From Fidelibacterota bacterium (GTDB taxonomy: Bacteria; Fidelibacterota; Fidelibacteria; Fidelibacterales; Fidelibacteraceae), in contig JAOZRH010000056.1 of NCBI GenBank assembly GCA_029931905.1, positions 1 to 11,352 on the forward strand: 11,352 nt of DNA, given 5' to 3'. The position numbers and the translations under genes are program-made. Shown here piece by piece: positions 1 to 6,243 of the stretch. Numbering within the stretch: the first letter of the stretch is position 1; each line of letters begins with the position of its first letter. The notes below the pieces were generated by a model. The model was not told the DNA's origin. It saw only the letters and a program-made list of their open reading frames with translations, and did no database searches.

Positions 1-1
1 T

Positions 2-25
2 CATTATCGTTTAGAAAATGGATAA
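2..25 (+). CDS. possible C-terminal end of an upstream gene (partial)
   Basis: Frame 2 is open from the window edge and reads HYRLENG followed by TAA at 23-25. A terminator hairpin follows about 24 nt later, as expected at the end of a transcription unit. Frame 3 also closes early (TAG at 12-14), so the frame of the upstream gene is not certain. Frame 1 stays open through the terminator and the folE2 ribosome binding site, which makes it the least likely. Too little is present to identify the protein. Confidence 0.35.
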   Translation, partial: HYRLENG

Positions 26-48
26 AATATCAGTATAAGAAATATTTC

Positions 49-78
49 AAAAGTGGAGAAATATTTCTCCACTTTTTC
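49..78 (+). terminator. intrinsic terminator before folE2
   Basis: A near-perfect inverted repeat pairs AAAAGTGGAGAA (49-60) with TTCTCCACTTTT (65-76) around a 4-nt loop, ending in a T-rich run. A-rich and T-rich flanks on either side mean it could act in both directions. It separates an upstream gene from folE2 and contains the GTG that a longest-ORF rule would pick as the folE2 start. Confidence 0.75.
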
Positions 79-81
79 TTT

Positions 82-87
82 AGGAGG
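82..87 (+). promoter_or_regulatory. ribosome binding site that fixes the folE2 start
   Basis: A perfect AGGAGG lies 4 nt before the ATG at 92-94. The alternative in-frame GTG at 53 lies inside the stem of the preceding terminator and has no ribosome binding site, so 92 is the better start. Confidence 0.85.
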
Positions 88-91
88 CGAA

Positions 92-1009
92 ATGAATGAA
101 AGTATAACTCAATATAAATGTTCTATTTGTAATCAATTACTAGCACCTAACGAAGGCGGTGCTATAAATGGGGTGTGGTTTTGTGATGATCACCTTAAAA
201 ATCAAAATAATTTATCAGATATTCAAAAAACTGAACCTAAATATAATTATCCGATCCAAACTGTTGGGATTAAAGATTTAAAATTCCCCATTTATATTTC
301 AGAAAAAAATGGTGGAAAACAACATACAGTTGCAGATATTGAAGTTTATGTGTCATTAGATGGTGACACTAAAGGAACTCATATGTCAAGATTAGCTATT
401 GGAGTTCAAAAATTTTCAGAATATCAATTACATAAAGATTTAATGATTAATATAGCAGAGTATATTAAAAATAAATGTGAATCTCGACGTTGTCAAATTA
501 TTTATAAGTTCCCGTATTTCATTTCAAAAATTGCTCCTGTTAGTAAAGAACCAGGTATGATACATTGTGATGTTGTTTTTGATTTAATAAGTGAAGTAGA
601 TGAATATTTATTTACTGTTACTGTTACCACAACCACAACTTCATTATGTCCTTGTAGTAAAGAGATTTCAAATAATGGAGCTCACAATCAAAGATCAAAG
701 GTTAAATTGAGTGGTAGTGTTAGTAATGGATTTGTTTTATGGATTGAAGATCTTGTTAAAATAGCAGAAGATTGTTCTTCTTGTGAAATTTATAGTGTTC
801 TAAAAAGACCAGATGAAAAATATGTAACAGAAAAAGCTTACGAAAATCCAAATTTTGTAGAAGATATGGTAAGATCAATTTATGATAAAATGATAAAATT
901 ACCATTAGTTGATTTTGATATACAAGTTGCAAATGAAGAAAGTATTCACACGCATCAAGCTTTTGCCAGGATGAAAAGAAACAAAGAAGATGTTGTCAAT
1001 TATAAATAA
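92..1009 (+). CDS. folE2: GTP cyclohydrolase FolE2 (type IB) with N-terminal zinc-finger-like extension
   Basis: This 305-aa protein matches FolE2 (GTP cyclohydrolase IB, COG1469), which converts GTP to 7,8-dihydroneopterin triphosphate and formate, the first step towards folate and 7-deazaguanine (queuosine/archaeosine-type) bases. Family motifs are clear: VGIKDLKFPI near residue 57, QHTVAD near 77, KGTHMSR at 94-100, SLCPCSKE with the metal-ligand cysteine near 186, GAHNQRS at 196-202, and ESIHTH at 283-288 carrying the C-terminal histidines. Residues 10-34 form an added C-x2-C...C-x2-H segment (C10, C13, C31, H34) that looks like a small zinc finger and is not part of the usual FolE2 core. 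The start at 92 rests on an AGGAGG 4 nt upstream. The stop overlaps the next gene by 20 nt, implying cotranscription with it and with prs. Phages use this chemistry for 7-deazaguanine DNA modification or host tRNA modification, but no que or dpd gene is in the window, so the end product is inferred only. Confidence 0.95.
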   Translation: MNESITQYKCSICNQLLAPNEGGAINGVWFCDDHLKNQNNLSDIQKTEPKYNYPIQTVGIKDLKFPIYISEKNGGKQHTVADIEVYVSLDGDTKGTHMSRLAIGVQKFSEYQLHKDLMINIAEYIKNKCESRRCQIIYKFPYFISKIAPVSKEPGMIHCDVVFDLISEVDEYLFTVTVTTTTTSLCPCSKEISNNGAHNQRSKVKLSGSVSNGFVLWIEDLVKIAEDCSSCEIYSVLKRPDEKYVTEKAYENPNFVEDMVRSIYDKMIKLPLVDFDIQVANEESIHTHQAFARMKRNKEDVVNYK

Positions 1010-1574
1010 AAATAATTATGATGTTGATCAATTTTCATCATTAAATTTATCTGAAAATATATTAATTTGTAGCCCAGAAGTTGAATGCGATTATATAACA
1101 TCAAATTTAGACGGGTCTTTTTCCTTAAAAATAAATCATGACGATAATCTTGCCGGTAAAAAAATATTCAATAATCATAACAATTTAATAAGTGTCAAAT
1201 ATAAACCAAAAATTAAAATAACATTCCCAAAGGGAATTTTACCTGTTTTTTATGAACCAAATAATATAGATTTCTTTTATAAAATATATCGAAAATTTAA
1301 TACATATCAATATTTTATAAATGAGTATAATAATTTAATTAGAACTGATTTGCCAAATGTTATAATTTATCAAGATTTTGATTTAGATATAATAATAGAT
1401 ATTAATAAATATAGAGAATATAATACAACACTACAATTAAAAAAAGGTCAAAAGATTTTAGATTTTATGTTTAAATTTATTTATTTTCCAGGAACGGCAA
1501 AAAAATTAGAAATAAAAGGAATCTATTGGTATCAACATAATGAAATATATAATAATCTTTTGAGGATAATATGA
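990..1574 (+). CDS. hypothetical protein between folE2 and prs
   Basis: This 194-aa protein is not recognised. It is rich in Asn, Ile, Tyr and Lys, has no evident signal peptide or membrane segment, and shows no catalytic motif I can name. Alternating hydrophobic segments such as KIKITFPKGILPVFY (about residues 73-87) and NVIIYQDFDLDIIIDI suggest a mixed alpha/beta or beta-rich soluble fold. It overlaps folE2 by 20 nt and its TGA stop overlaps the prs start as ATGA, so translation is probably coupled across all three genes. Only a weak AAAGAAG-like sequence precedes the ATG at 990, and no other in-frame ATG lies nearby. The position suggests a role linked to nucleotide metabolism, but that is association only. 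Confidence 0.8.
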   Translation: MLSIINKNNYDVDQFSSLNLSENILICSPEVECDYITSNLDGSFSLKINHDDNLAGKKIFNNHNNLISVKYKPKIKITFPKGILPVFYEPNNIDFFYKIYRKFNTYQYFINEYNNLIRTDLPNVIIYQDFDLDIIIDINKYREYNTTLQLKKGQKILDFMFKFIYFPGTAKKLEIKGIYWYQHNEIYNNLLRII

Positions 1575-2494
1575 TTACAAATATTATTGTATGTAACGGA
1601 GCCAATCATTTCGGTATTAAACCAACAATAAATTATATTTCTGAAAAATTTGCAAATGGCGAACAACATATTGAAATACTTGATAGTGTTCGTGAACAAC
1701 ATATTATAATATTGCAATCATTTAAAGATCCATCATATCATTTAATGGAATTAATGATAATGTCAGATGCTGTTAGAAGATCTGGTGCAAAAAAAATAAC
1801 ATTGTTTTTACCATTATTCCCATATAGTCGCCAAGATCGACGCCATACAAGTGGAACACCAGTTTCTGCAAAAGTTATTTGTGACATGCTAAAATGTGTA
1901 AATGTTGATAGATTAATTACATTTGATTTACATGCTGATCAAATTCAGGGAATGATAAATAGTAGAATCCAATTTGATCACATTTCAACTAGAATGTTTT
2001 TTAAACATTATTTAGAACAAGAATTTGAAGATTTATCTTCTTGGACATTTTGCTCTCCGGATGCTGGTTCTATAAAAAGAACAAAAGCATTAGGTGGTAA
2101 ACTAGGAGCGAAAAGTTATTGCTTAATTAACAAAGTAAGATCTGCTCCAAATCAAATTGATTCGATGGAAGTAATCGGAGATGTTCACGGACAAAATGTT
2201 TGTCTTGTTGATGATATGATTGATACTGGTGGAACTTTAAATTGTGCAATGAATATTTTAAAAGATTTTGGAGCTAATAGAGTGATAGCTGTTGCGACAC
2301 ATGGAATCCTTAGCAATGCTGCAGTTGAGAAATTAAAATCACAAGAAATCTATCTTTCAGATTCAGTACCGATTTATGTTAGACATGAAAATTTAATAGT
2401 ATTTCCATTAAAAATTTTTATTGAAGATATTATTGAAAGAATTAAACGAAACAAAGGTCTTAGTCCTTTTTTCGATTTTTGGCCTCTTTATTAA
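1571..2494 (+). CDS. prs: ribose-phosphate pyrophosphokinase (PRPP synthetase) family protein
   Basis: This 307-aa protein is a class I PRPP synthetase homologue. In cellular members the reaction is ribose-5-phosphate plus ATP giving PRPP plus AMP. Visible motifs are FANGE at 27-31 (ATP site, with Asn as in human PRPS1), LMELMIMSDAVRRSGAK (59-73), PYSRQDRR (84-91), DLHADQIQG with the conserved His121, CSPDAGS near 161, the flexible-loop Lys188/Arg190, the PRPP-binding loop VDDMIDTGGT (213-222), and ATHGILS near 242. The N-terminus is several residues shorter than bacterial enzymes and the C-terminal tail differs. The start overlaps the upstream stop (ATGA), with GAGGAT as a modest ribosome binding site. 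Phage Prs-like proteins can supply PRPP for nucleotide or NAD salvage, and some relatives (Adps of the NARP1 pathway) instead pyrophosphorylate ADP-ribose. No NadV/Namat partner is in the window, so the substrate is open. Confidence 0.93.
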   Translation: MITNIIVCNGANHFGIKPTINYISEKFANGEQHIEILDSVREQHIIILQSFKDPSYHLMELMIMSDAVRRSGAKKITLFLPLFPYSRQDRRHTSGTPVSAKVICDMLKCVNVDRLITFDLHADQIQGMINSRIQFDHISTRMFFKHYLEQEFEDLSSWTFCSPDAGSIKRTKALGGKLGAKSYCLINKVRSAPNQIDSMEVIGDVHGQNVCLVDDMIDTGGTLNCAMNILKDFGANRVIAVATHGILSNAAVEKLKSQEIYLSDSVPIYVRHENLIVFPLKIFIEDIIERIKRNKGLSPFFDFWPLY

Positions 2495-2510
2495 TTTCAA
2501 AAAAATATTT

Positions 2511-2538
2511 CCCCGGGTATTTCTACCCGGGGTTTTTT
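2511..2538. terminator. strong bidirectional terminator between prs and a convergent small gene
   Basis: A perfect 9-bp stem, CCCCGGGTA (2511-2519) with TACCCGGGG (2524-2532), encloses a TTTC loop and is followed by six T residues. On the opposite strand the A-rich stretch at 2499-2505 becomes a T-run after the hairpin. It therefore serves both prs (+) and the 45-aa gene ending at 2537 (-). It is the most GC-rich element in its surroundings. Confidence 0.93.
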
Positions 2539-2674
2539 ATTCGTCGATATTAAAAGCTTTCCGGAATATATCCGGTGTATTGATGTCCGTGTTCAAAACG
2601 GATATTAATATCTTCCCTTCAGGTGTAACCACCCGAATTGTTGTGCCTTCAATTTCAAGAATTAATTTTTTCAT
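2537..2674 (-). CDS. small hypothetical protein, 45 aa
   Basis: Reading the minus strand gives a complete 45-codon ORF that begins MKKLILEIEG and ends FNIDE, then TAA. An AAAGGAG ribosome binding site lies 7 nt before the ATG at 2674, and the shared bidirectional terminator follows immediately. The sequence alternates short beta-strand-like segments (KKLILEIE, TTIRVVT, GKILISVL), suggesting a small beta-rich domain. It is the only minus-strand gene among the plus-strand genes of the left half and converges on prs. Start, stop, ribosome binding site and terminator make it a credible gene despite its length. Function is unknown. Confidence 0.75.
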   Translation of the reverse strand: MKKLILEIEGTTIRVVTPEGKILISVLNTDINTPDIFRKAFNIDE

Positions 2675-2814
2675 TGTGAGCTCCTTTGGTTTTATTTAAA
2701 ATATATTTTTATAAAATCGTTTAATATTTCTTTTATTTTCTTCATTTTCATAAAGAAATACACGAAAAAGTAAAAATCAACTTTTCTATTTTCAAAAATA
2801 AAAGGAGGATTAAT
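2675..2814. other. divergent intergenic region
   Basis: This very AT-rich 140-nt gap separates the minus-strand 45-aa gene from the plus-strand accessory block, so it should hold promoters in both directions. I see no convincing -35/-10 pair or phage-specific promoter consensus. TATAAAAT-like words occur, but the base composition makes them uninformative. The right end carries the AAAGGAGG ribosome binding site for the repeat protein. Confidence 0.45.
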
Positions 2815-3354
2815 ATGATAAAAAAAGAAGAACTAGAGAAGTGGTACGATGAAAAGTATTGTTTGAAAGCTGTTCGACAGGATGGTTATGCAATAAAATA
2901 TATTCATTCACCGTCTGAAGAAGTATGTTTGGAAGCTATTCGACAGGATGGTAATACTATACGATATATTCATTCACCATCTGTAGAAGTATGTTTAGAA
3001 GTTGTTCGACAGGATGGTTATGCAATACGATTTATTCGTTCACCATCTGCAGAAGTATATTTAGAAGCTGTTCGACAAGATGGAGATGCAATACAATTTA
3101 TTCGTTCACCATCTGCAGAAGTATGTTTGGAAGCTGTTCGACGGAATGGTTATGCAATACGATATATCTCTTCACCGTCTGAAGAAGTATGTTTAGAAGC
3201 TGTTCAACAGGATGGTAAAGCAATAAAATATATCCCTTCAGCATCTGAAAAAGTATGTTTAGAAGCTGTTCAACAGGATGGAGATGCAATACGGTATGTA
3301 GACATTCAGAAATTTCCGAGAGTTTGGAAATTCTATATTTTAAAATACTCATAG
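2815..3354 (+). CDS. tandem 22-residue repeat protein, DUF4116-like
   Basis: This 179-aa protein is almost entirely seven tandem copies of a 22-residue unit of the type VCLEAVRQDG...AIRYI...SP, spanning residues 12-165. A short leader (MIKKEELEKWY) comes before and a divergent C-terminal tail (KFPRVWKFYILKYS) after. The pattern fits DUF4116, short two-helix repeats whose members often occur in phages and protists and whose function is not established. A solenoid for protein-protein contact is likely from the repeat geometry, but that is inference. An AAAGGAGG ribosome binding site 6 nt upstream supports the start. The gene opens the plus-strand accessory block and is followed 15 nt later by the next gene. 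Confidence 0.85.
   Translation: MIKKEELEKWYDEKYCLKAVRQDGYAIKYIHSPSEEVCLEAIRQDGNTIRYIHSPSVEVCLEVVRQDGYAIRFIRSPSAEVYLEAVRQDGDAIQFIRSPSAEVCLEAVRRNGYAIRYISSPSEEVCLEAVQQDGKAIKYIPSASEKVCLEAVQQDGDAIRYVDIQKFPRVWKFYILKYS
2848..3309 (+). repeat. seven 66-bp in-frame tandem repeats
   Basis: Seven consecutive 66-bp units encode the 22-residue protein repeats. Several units are nearly identical at DNA level: the stretch around 3041-3080 recurs around 3107-3146 with very few changes, while units 1, 6 and 7 are more divergent. The unit length is a multiple of three, so gain or loss of units by recombination keeps the reading frame. Confidence 0.9.
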
Positions 3355-3369
3355 AAGGAGAAATAAAAA

Positions 3370-3597
3370 ATGATTACAACTGATGAATTACCAGAGTCAA
3401 TCTATAACATTCTAAAAGATTTACCAAAGGAGAACTTGATTGTTCTCCTTTGTGAGGCTTTGATTATAATGCAAAGTTACAATAATCAAAGTGTAGCTAC
3501 AGCTATTTTGCACGCAATGGATGCAAAATACAATGAAACTAACAGATCATGGAGAATTCCACCACTGTCAAAAATAATTGAAAATACAGGAGGGTAA
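3370..3597 (+). CDS. hypothetical protein, 75 aa
   Basis: This small protein is not recognised. It looks mostly helical (for example SIYNILKDLPKENLIVLLCEALI at residues 10-32 and SVATAILHAMDAKY further on) and has no signal peptide or clear membrane helix. An AAGGAG ribosome binding site precedes the ATG by about 9 nt. Its last codons supply the AGGAGGG used by the next gene, so translation is likely coupled. A perfect 10-bp inverted repeat lies inside its coding sequence (3426-3451). Confidence 0.7.
   Translation: MITTDELPESIYNILKDLPKENLIVLLCEALIIMQSYNNQSVATAILHAMDAKYNETNRSWRIPPLSKIIENTGG
3426..3451. repeat. perfect 10-bp inverted repeat inside a gene
   Basis: AAAGGAGAAC (3426-3435) pairs perfectly with GTTCTCCTTT (3442-3451) around a 6-nt loop. 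It lacks a following T-run, so it is not a standard terminator. The left arm carries an AAGGAG word that the hairpin would hide. Confidence 0.6.
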
Positions 3598-3601
3598 ACA
3601 T

Positions 3602-3913
3602 ATGATCAAAGATATTTGTAAAAGATATCGTATCATTCAAAATCAAATAATACAATATGAAGAATTTTTAGATGAATTATCAAAATGTGATAGTATTGAT
3701 ATTAAAGTAACTAAAAGTTCTTTCAATTCAGCAATTCCTTTTTATGAAGATTTATGTATGAAATTAAAAATTTCTCTTCAAAAAGATATAATCGTCAAAA
3801 GAATTGAAGAACTTCAAAAAGAATTAGAAAAAATTTCGAAATATGAACAACTTTTTAATCAGATTTTGGAGGAAGATCAATGGAAAGAGTTTGCAAATTT
3901 ATTGAAACTTTAG
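3602..3913 (+). CDS. small coiled-coil protein, 103 aa
   Basis: The protein is unrecognised and strongly helical. A heptad-like stretch, IVKRIEELQKELEKISKYEQ (about residues 62-81), indicates a coiled coil. I chose the ATG at 3602 because a perfect AGGAGGG (3588-3594) lies 7 nt upstream. The earlier in-frame ATG at 3578 sits inside the previous gene and would place that ribosome binding site within the coding region. The 3' end overlaps the next gene by 34 nt. The layout (body followed by an acidic/basic coiled coil) resembles the next gene product, so the two may be diverged duplicates or binding partners. Confidence 0.75.
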   Translation: MIKDICKRYRIIQNQIIQYEEFLDELSKCDSIDIKVTKSSFNSAIPFYEDLCMKLKISLQKDIIVKRIEELQKELEKISKYEQLFNQILEEDQWKEFANLLKL

Positions 3914-4224
3914 AAGATAAAAAAGGACAATTAGATTTGTTGTTTAATATTCATGCTCAATTTTCAACTAACAATATTCAAATTATCATTGATAGTTATT
4001 ATTATAATAATGGTAAAATATCTCTATCCAGTCAAATTTCTGACGAGAAAGAACAAACTATTGTTCGGGAAAGGATTAGAGAATTTTGTTTAGAATATTT
4101 AAATCAAGAAATAGAAAGGTTGGAGAATGAAATATCTGGATTAGAAAATCTAGAAATGGAATTTACAAAAAAGATCATAATGGAAGAGATAAACTCAGAA
4201 ACGGATAAGAAATCTATAATATAA
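3880..4224 (+). CDS. small coiled-coil protein, 114 aa
   Basis: The protein is unrecognised and soluble. Residues about 78-100 (YLNQEIERLENEISGLENLEMEF in part) have heptad spacing typical of a short coiled coil. A GGAGGA ribosome binding site (3868-3873) lies 6 nt upstream of the ATG, inside the end of the previous gene, and the two ORFs overlap by 34 nt in different frames. Its C-terminal helical segment resembles that of the preceding protein. A 20-nt gap leads to the first of the two paralogous cysteine proteins. Confidence 0.75.
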   Translation: MERVCKFIETLEDKKGQLDLLFNIHAQFSTNNIQIIIDSYYYNNGKISLSSQISDEKEQTIVRERIREFCLEYLNQEIERLENEISGLENLEMEFTKKIIMEEINSETDKKSII

Positions 4225-4244
4225 GTAATTGAAGGAAAAAATTA

Positions 4245-5192
4245 ATGGAAATTGAAATTCAAAAGGTGGGAACGAAAGAACAAGATGATTATTTAAGAGA
4301 ATTATCAAGTCAAGGAAAAGAAATTTGGACTAACAAAAACTGTCTGGAGAAAGTTTTAAAAACAGTTTTCGAAGATTACGTAGTTCAAAGAGATCTTGCT
4401 GTTAAAATAGGAATGGAAAACTATATTCCAATAAAAAAAGAATGTCTGAAATGTAATATTTTTCCAAAACACATCACAGAGGTTTGTCCAACTTTTCAGG
4501 TTTTCAATCCCAATAACAAAGAGATCAAATTTGTTTTCCAATTTCTAAAACCAAAATCATTCACTTCTCCCGAACAGTGTGCAAAAGATTTGCACTTAAC
4601 TTGTATACTTAGTTCATGTGGTTGGAAAGTTATAGAAATTCCTTATTATATCCAACTTAATTACGAAAACTTATTAGCTCTATCAAAAGAAAAATTTAAA
4701 AACTTTTCAGGGAACAATTTTCCTAATGGATTTGTCCATCCTGATTTGTTAACATTTGGTCATTTTTGTGAAAGAGGATTAAGACGTTCAAAAGAATTTC
4801 TAGATGTGTTACCTGTTTCAACAATACTAGATATTTACGAAACTTTATTTTATCAAAGTAAACGAAAACATATTCCATTTGAATTTCTGAATCCAATGAA
4901 AGAAATAGAAATTCTAGATAAAAAAGATGTTAATTTCCCATTTAATATTACTAAAGAATTAAATATTGATATTAAATATTTTATAGAAAAAGCTAAATCA
5001 TTAAAAGTACCAGAAGATAAGTACTTTGCTATTTTAAATATCATTTATAATTTTGAGAAGAAATTTTTTAATAACGGAGAAAATCTAGTCTTTATCAATA
5101 ATAGTCTCATAATGGTAAACGGAGATGTTCCATTATTGCGAAAATACTTGGAGCACATTGCGTTTTATGAGATTCTAAATTCTCATCACTAA
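4245..5192 (+). CDS. hypothetical protein with conserved cysteines, paralog A (315 aa)
   Basis: The family is not recognised, but the protein is clearly paralogous to the next gene product (5244-6239). The two align without gaps for about the first 145 residues and share C67-x2-C70, PTFQ(V/I), C112-x7-C120-x4-C125 followed by GWK, E(I/F)PY(Y/F)IQ (131-137), and later NFPNGF(V/I)HP (158-166) and GHFC (172-175). The shared cysteines and histidines suggest a metal site or structural disulfides. The strand-helix-strand pattern around KFVFQFL...CGWKVIEIPYY resembles restriction-endonuclease-like or RAP-type folds, but I see no certain catalytic acid/lysine set, so enzymatic activity is unproven. 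No signal peptide or membrane helix is evident. A GAAGGAAAA ribosome binding site precedes the ATG, and a hairpin terminator starts right after the stop. Confidence 0.82.
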   Translation: MEIEIQKVGTKEQDDYLRELSSQGKEIWTNKNCLEKVLKTVFEDYVVQRDLAVKIGMENYIPIKKECLKCNIFPKHITEVCPTFQVFNPNNKEIKFVFQFLKPKSFTSPEQCAKDLHLTCILSSCGWKVIEIPYYIQLNYENLLALSKEKFKNFSGNNFPNGFVHPDLLTFGHFCERGLRRSKEFLDVLPVSTILDIYETLFYQSKRKHIPFEFLNPMKEIEILDKKDVNFPFNITKELNIDIKYFIEKAKSLKVPEDKYFAILNIIYNFEKKFFNNGENLVFINNSLIMVNGDVPLLRKYLEHIAFYEILNSHH

Positions 5193-5225
5193 AAAATGGG
5201 CCGCCCGATAAGAGTGGCCCATTTT
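5193..5225. terminator. hairpin terminator after paralog A
   Basis: AAAATGGGCC (5193-5202) pairs with GGCCCATTTT (5216-5225) around a 13-nt loop that can itself pair partly. A-rich and T-rich flanks make it a bidirectional-type intrinsic terminator, probably partial in the forward direction because the next gene starts 19 nt later with its own strong ribosome binding site. Its sequence is related to the hairpin at 6244-6267 after paralog B. Confidence 0.8.
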
Positions 5226-5243
5226 AAAGATAAAGGAGGATAA

Positions 5244-6239
5244 ATGGAAATTCTACTTGAGAATGTAGCTACAAAAAAACAAGATGAATATCTTGAATCA
5301 ATAAAGGAAGGAGAAGAATTTTGGACAACAAAGGAGATTTTAAAAAATCTTCTTTTGAGAATTTTTCCTGATTGTATCATTTTAATAGATCAACCAATTA
5401 CAATAGGAAAAAATCTTTTTAAATTAGATAAAAATTCAAAATGTATATTATGTAAGGATTTTGAATTTAAAGAAGGTTTAATCCAATATCCAACATTTCA
5501 AATCATAAATCATAGTAAAGAGTTCTTTTTAATATTTTCATATATTGATGCTGAATCTTTAATAAATCCTGAAAAATGTTTTCAGGAAATCGAATCACAT
5601 TGTCAATATAAAGCTTGTGGTTGGAAACTTCTAGAATTTCCATATTTTATACAAGCTTCTAAAGAGAATTTACTTTTCTTATTAAATTCTCAAACAAAAT
5701 TGTTTAAAGACAACAAAAAATATTTAAATAATTTAATCAATTTAGAATATGAAATCAATTTCCCAAACGGCTTTATTCACCCTAATCAATTATCAATTGG
5801 TCATTTTTGCGCACCAGCATTAGATTATGTCAGACATATATTAGATATTTTACCATTCAATACAACGTTAGAGGTTTTTGAATCATGTTTTTACAAAGCA
5901 AAAAATAAAAATATTCCTCATCGAATATTTAATCCATTATTTGGTGAAATAGATTCATTTGAACTTATTATACCAAAATTTGAAGATTTATTGACAGAGC
6001 TTAAAATCTCAAAAAAAGAATTAGAAAATATTAGAAATGGAATTGGTGTTGATCATATTGAATATCTACACTATATTAATTTCATTCTTAATCTCGAAAA
6101 AATGTTTTTCTACAAACAAAAATATAGAGATTATATCAATTACGCTCTAGATTTTCTAAATGAAGATTTTGAGTTTTTTCGAAAGTTGCTTTTTCATGCA
6201 ACTTTAATTCAAAAAAAATATTTATCAAATTTTGAGTAA
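5244..6239 (+). CDS. hypothetical protein with conserved cysteines, paralog B (331 aa)
   Basis: This is the paralog of the preceding gene product, with the same cysteines at the same positions (C67, C70, C112, C120, C125) and the same landmark segments: CGWKLLEFPYFIQ (125-137), INFPNGFIHP (171-180) and GHFC (186-189). About 13 extra residues lie between the CGWK and FPNGF blocks. The C-terminal third is helical and diverges more (for example EYLHYINFILNLEKMFFYKQ). It lacks A's C81 and C33 but has C44, so those cysteines are not conserved. An AAAGGAGG ribosome binding site lies shortly before the ATG. No membrane or signal segment is evident. Function is unknown; a nucleic-acid-binding or REase-like fold is a guess from secondary-structure pattern only. 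Confidence 0.82.
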   Translation: MEILLENVATKKQDEYLESIKEGEEFWTTKEILKNLLLRIFPDCIILIDQPITIGKNLFKLDKNSKCILCKDFEFKEGLIQYPTFQIINHSKEFFLIFSYIDAESLINPEKCFQEIESHCQYKACGWKLLEFPYFIQASKENLLFLLNSQTKLFKDNKKYLNNLINLEYEINFPNGFIHPNQLSIGHFCAPALDYVRHILDILPFNTTLEVFESCFYKAKNKNIPHRIFNPLFGEIDSFELIIPKFEDLLTELKISKKELENIRNGIGVDHIEYLHYINFILNLEKMFFYKQKYRDYINYALDFLNEDFEFFRKLLFHATLIQKKYLSNFE

Positions 6240-6243
6240 AAAA

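Noticed and set aside
53..91. folE2 start at GTG 53
   Set aside because: The GTG lies inside a terminator stem with no ribosome binding site, while AGGAGG precedes the ATG at 92.
1571..2494. Calling the Prs homologue an anti-defence NAD-restoration enzyme (Adps)
   Set aside because: No NadV/Namat partner is in the window and I cannot separate Adps from Prs by visible motifs alone.
2421..2699. Plus-strand 92-aa ORF across the prs end
   Set aside because: It overlaps prs, crosses a strong terminator and has no ribosome binding site. The opposite strand carries a better-supported small gene.
2675..2814. Sigma-70 or T4-late promoters in AT-rich gaps
   Set aside because: TATAAAAT-like words occur by chance at this base composition and none has a matching partner box.
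2991..3352. Alternative-frame ORFs over the repeat gene on both strands
   Set aside because: These arise because 66-bp repeats keep all frames open; they lack ribosome binding sites.
4365..4660. Assigning the paralog pair to RAP-domain or PD-(D/E)XK nucleases
   Set aside because: Only the strand-helix-strand pattern and the GWK...PYY segment are reminiscent. No certain catalytic residues are visible, so no function was assigned.
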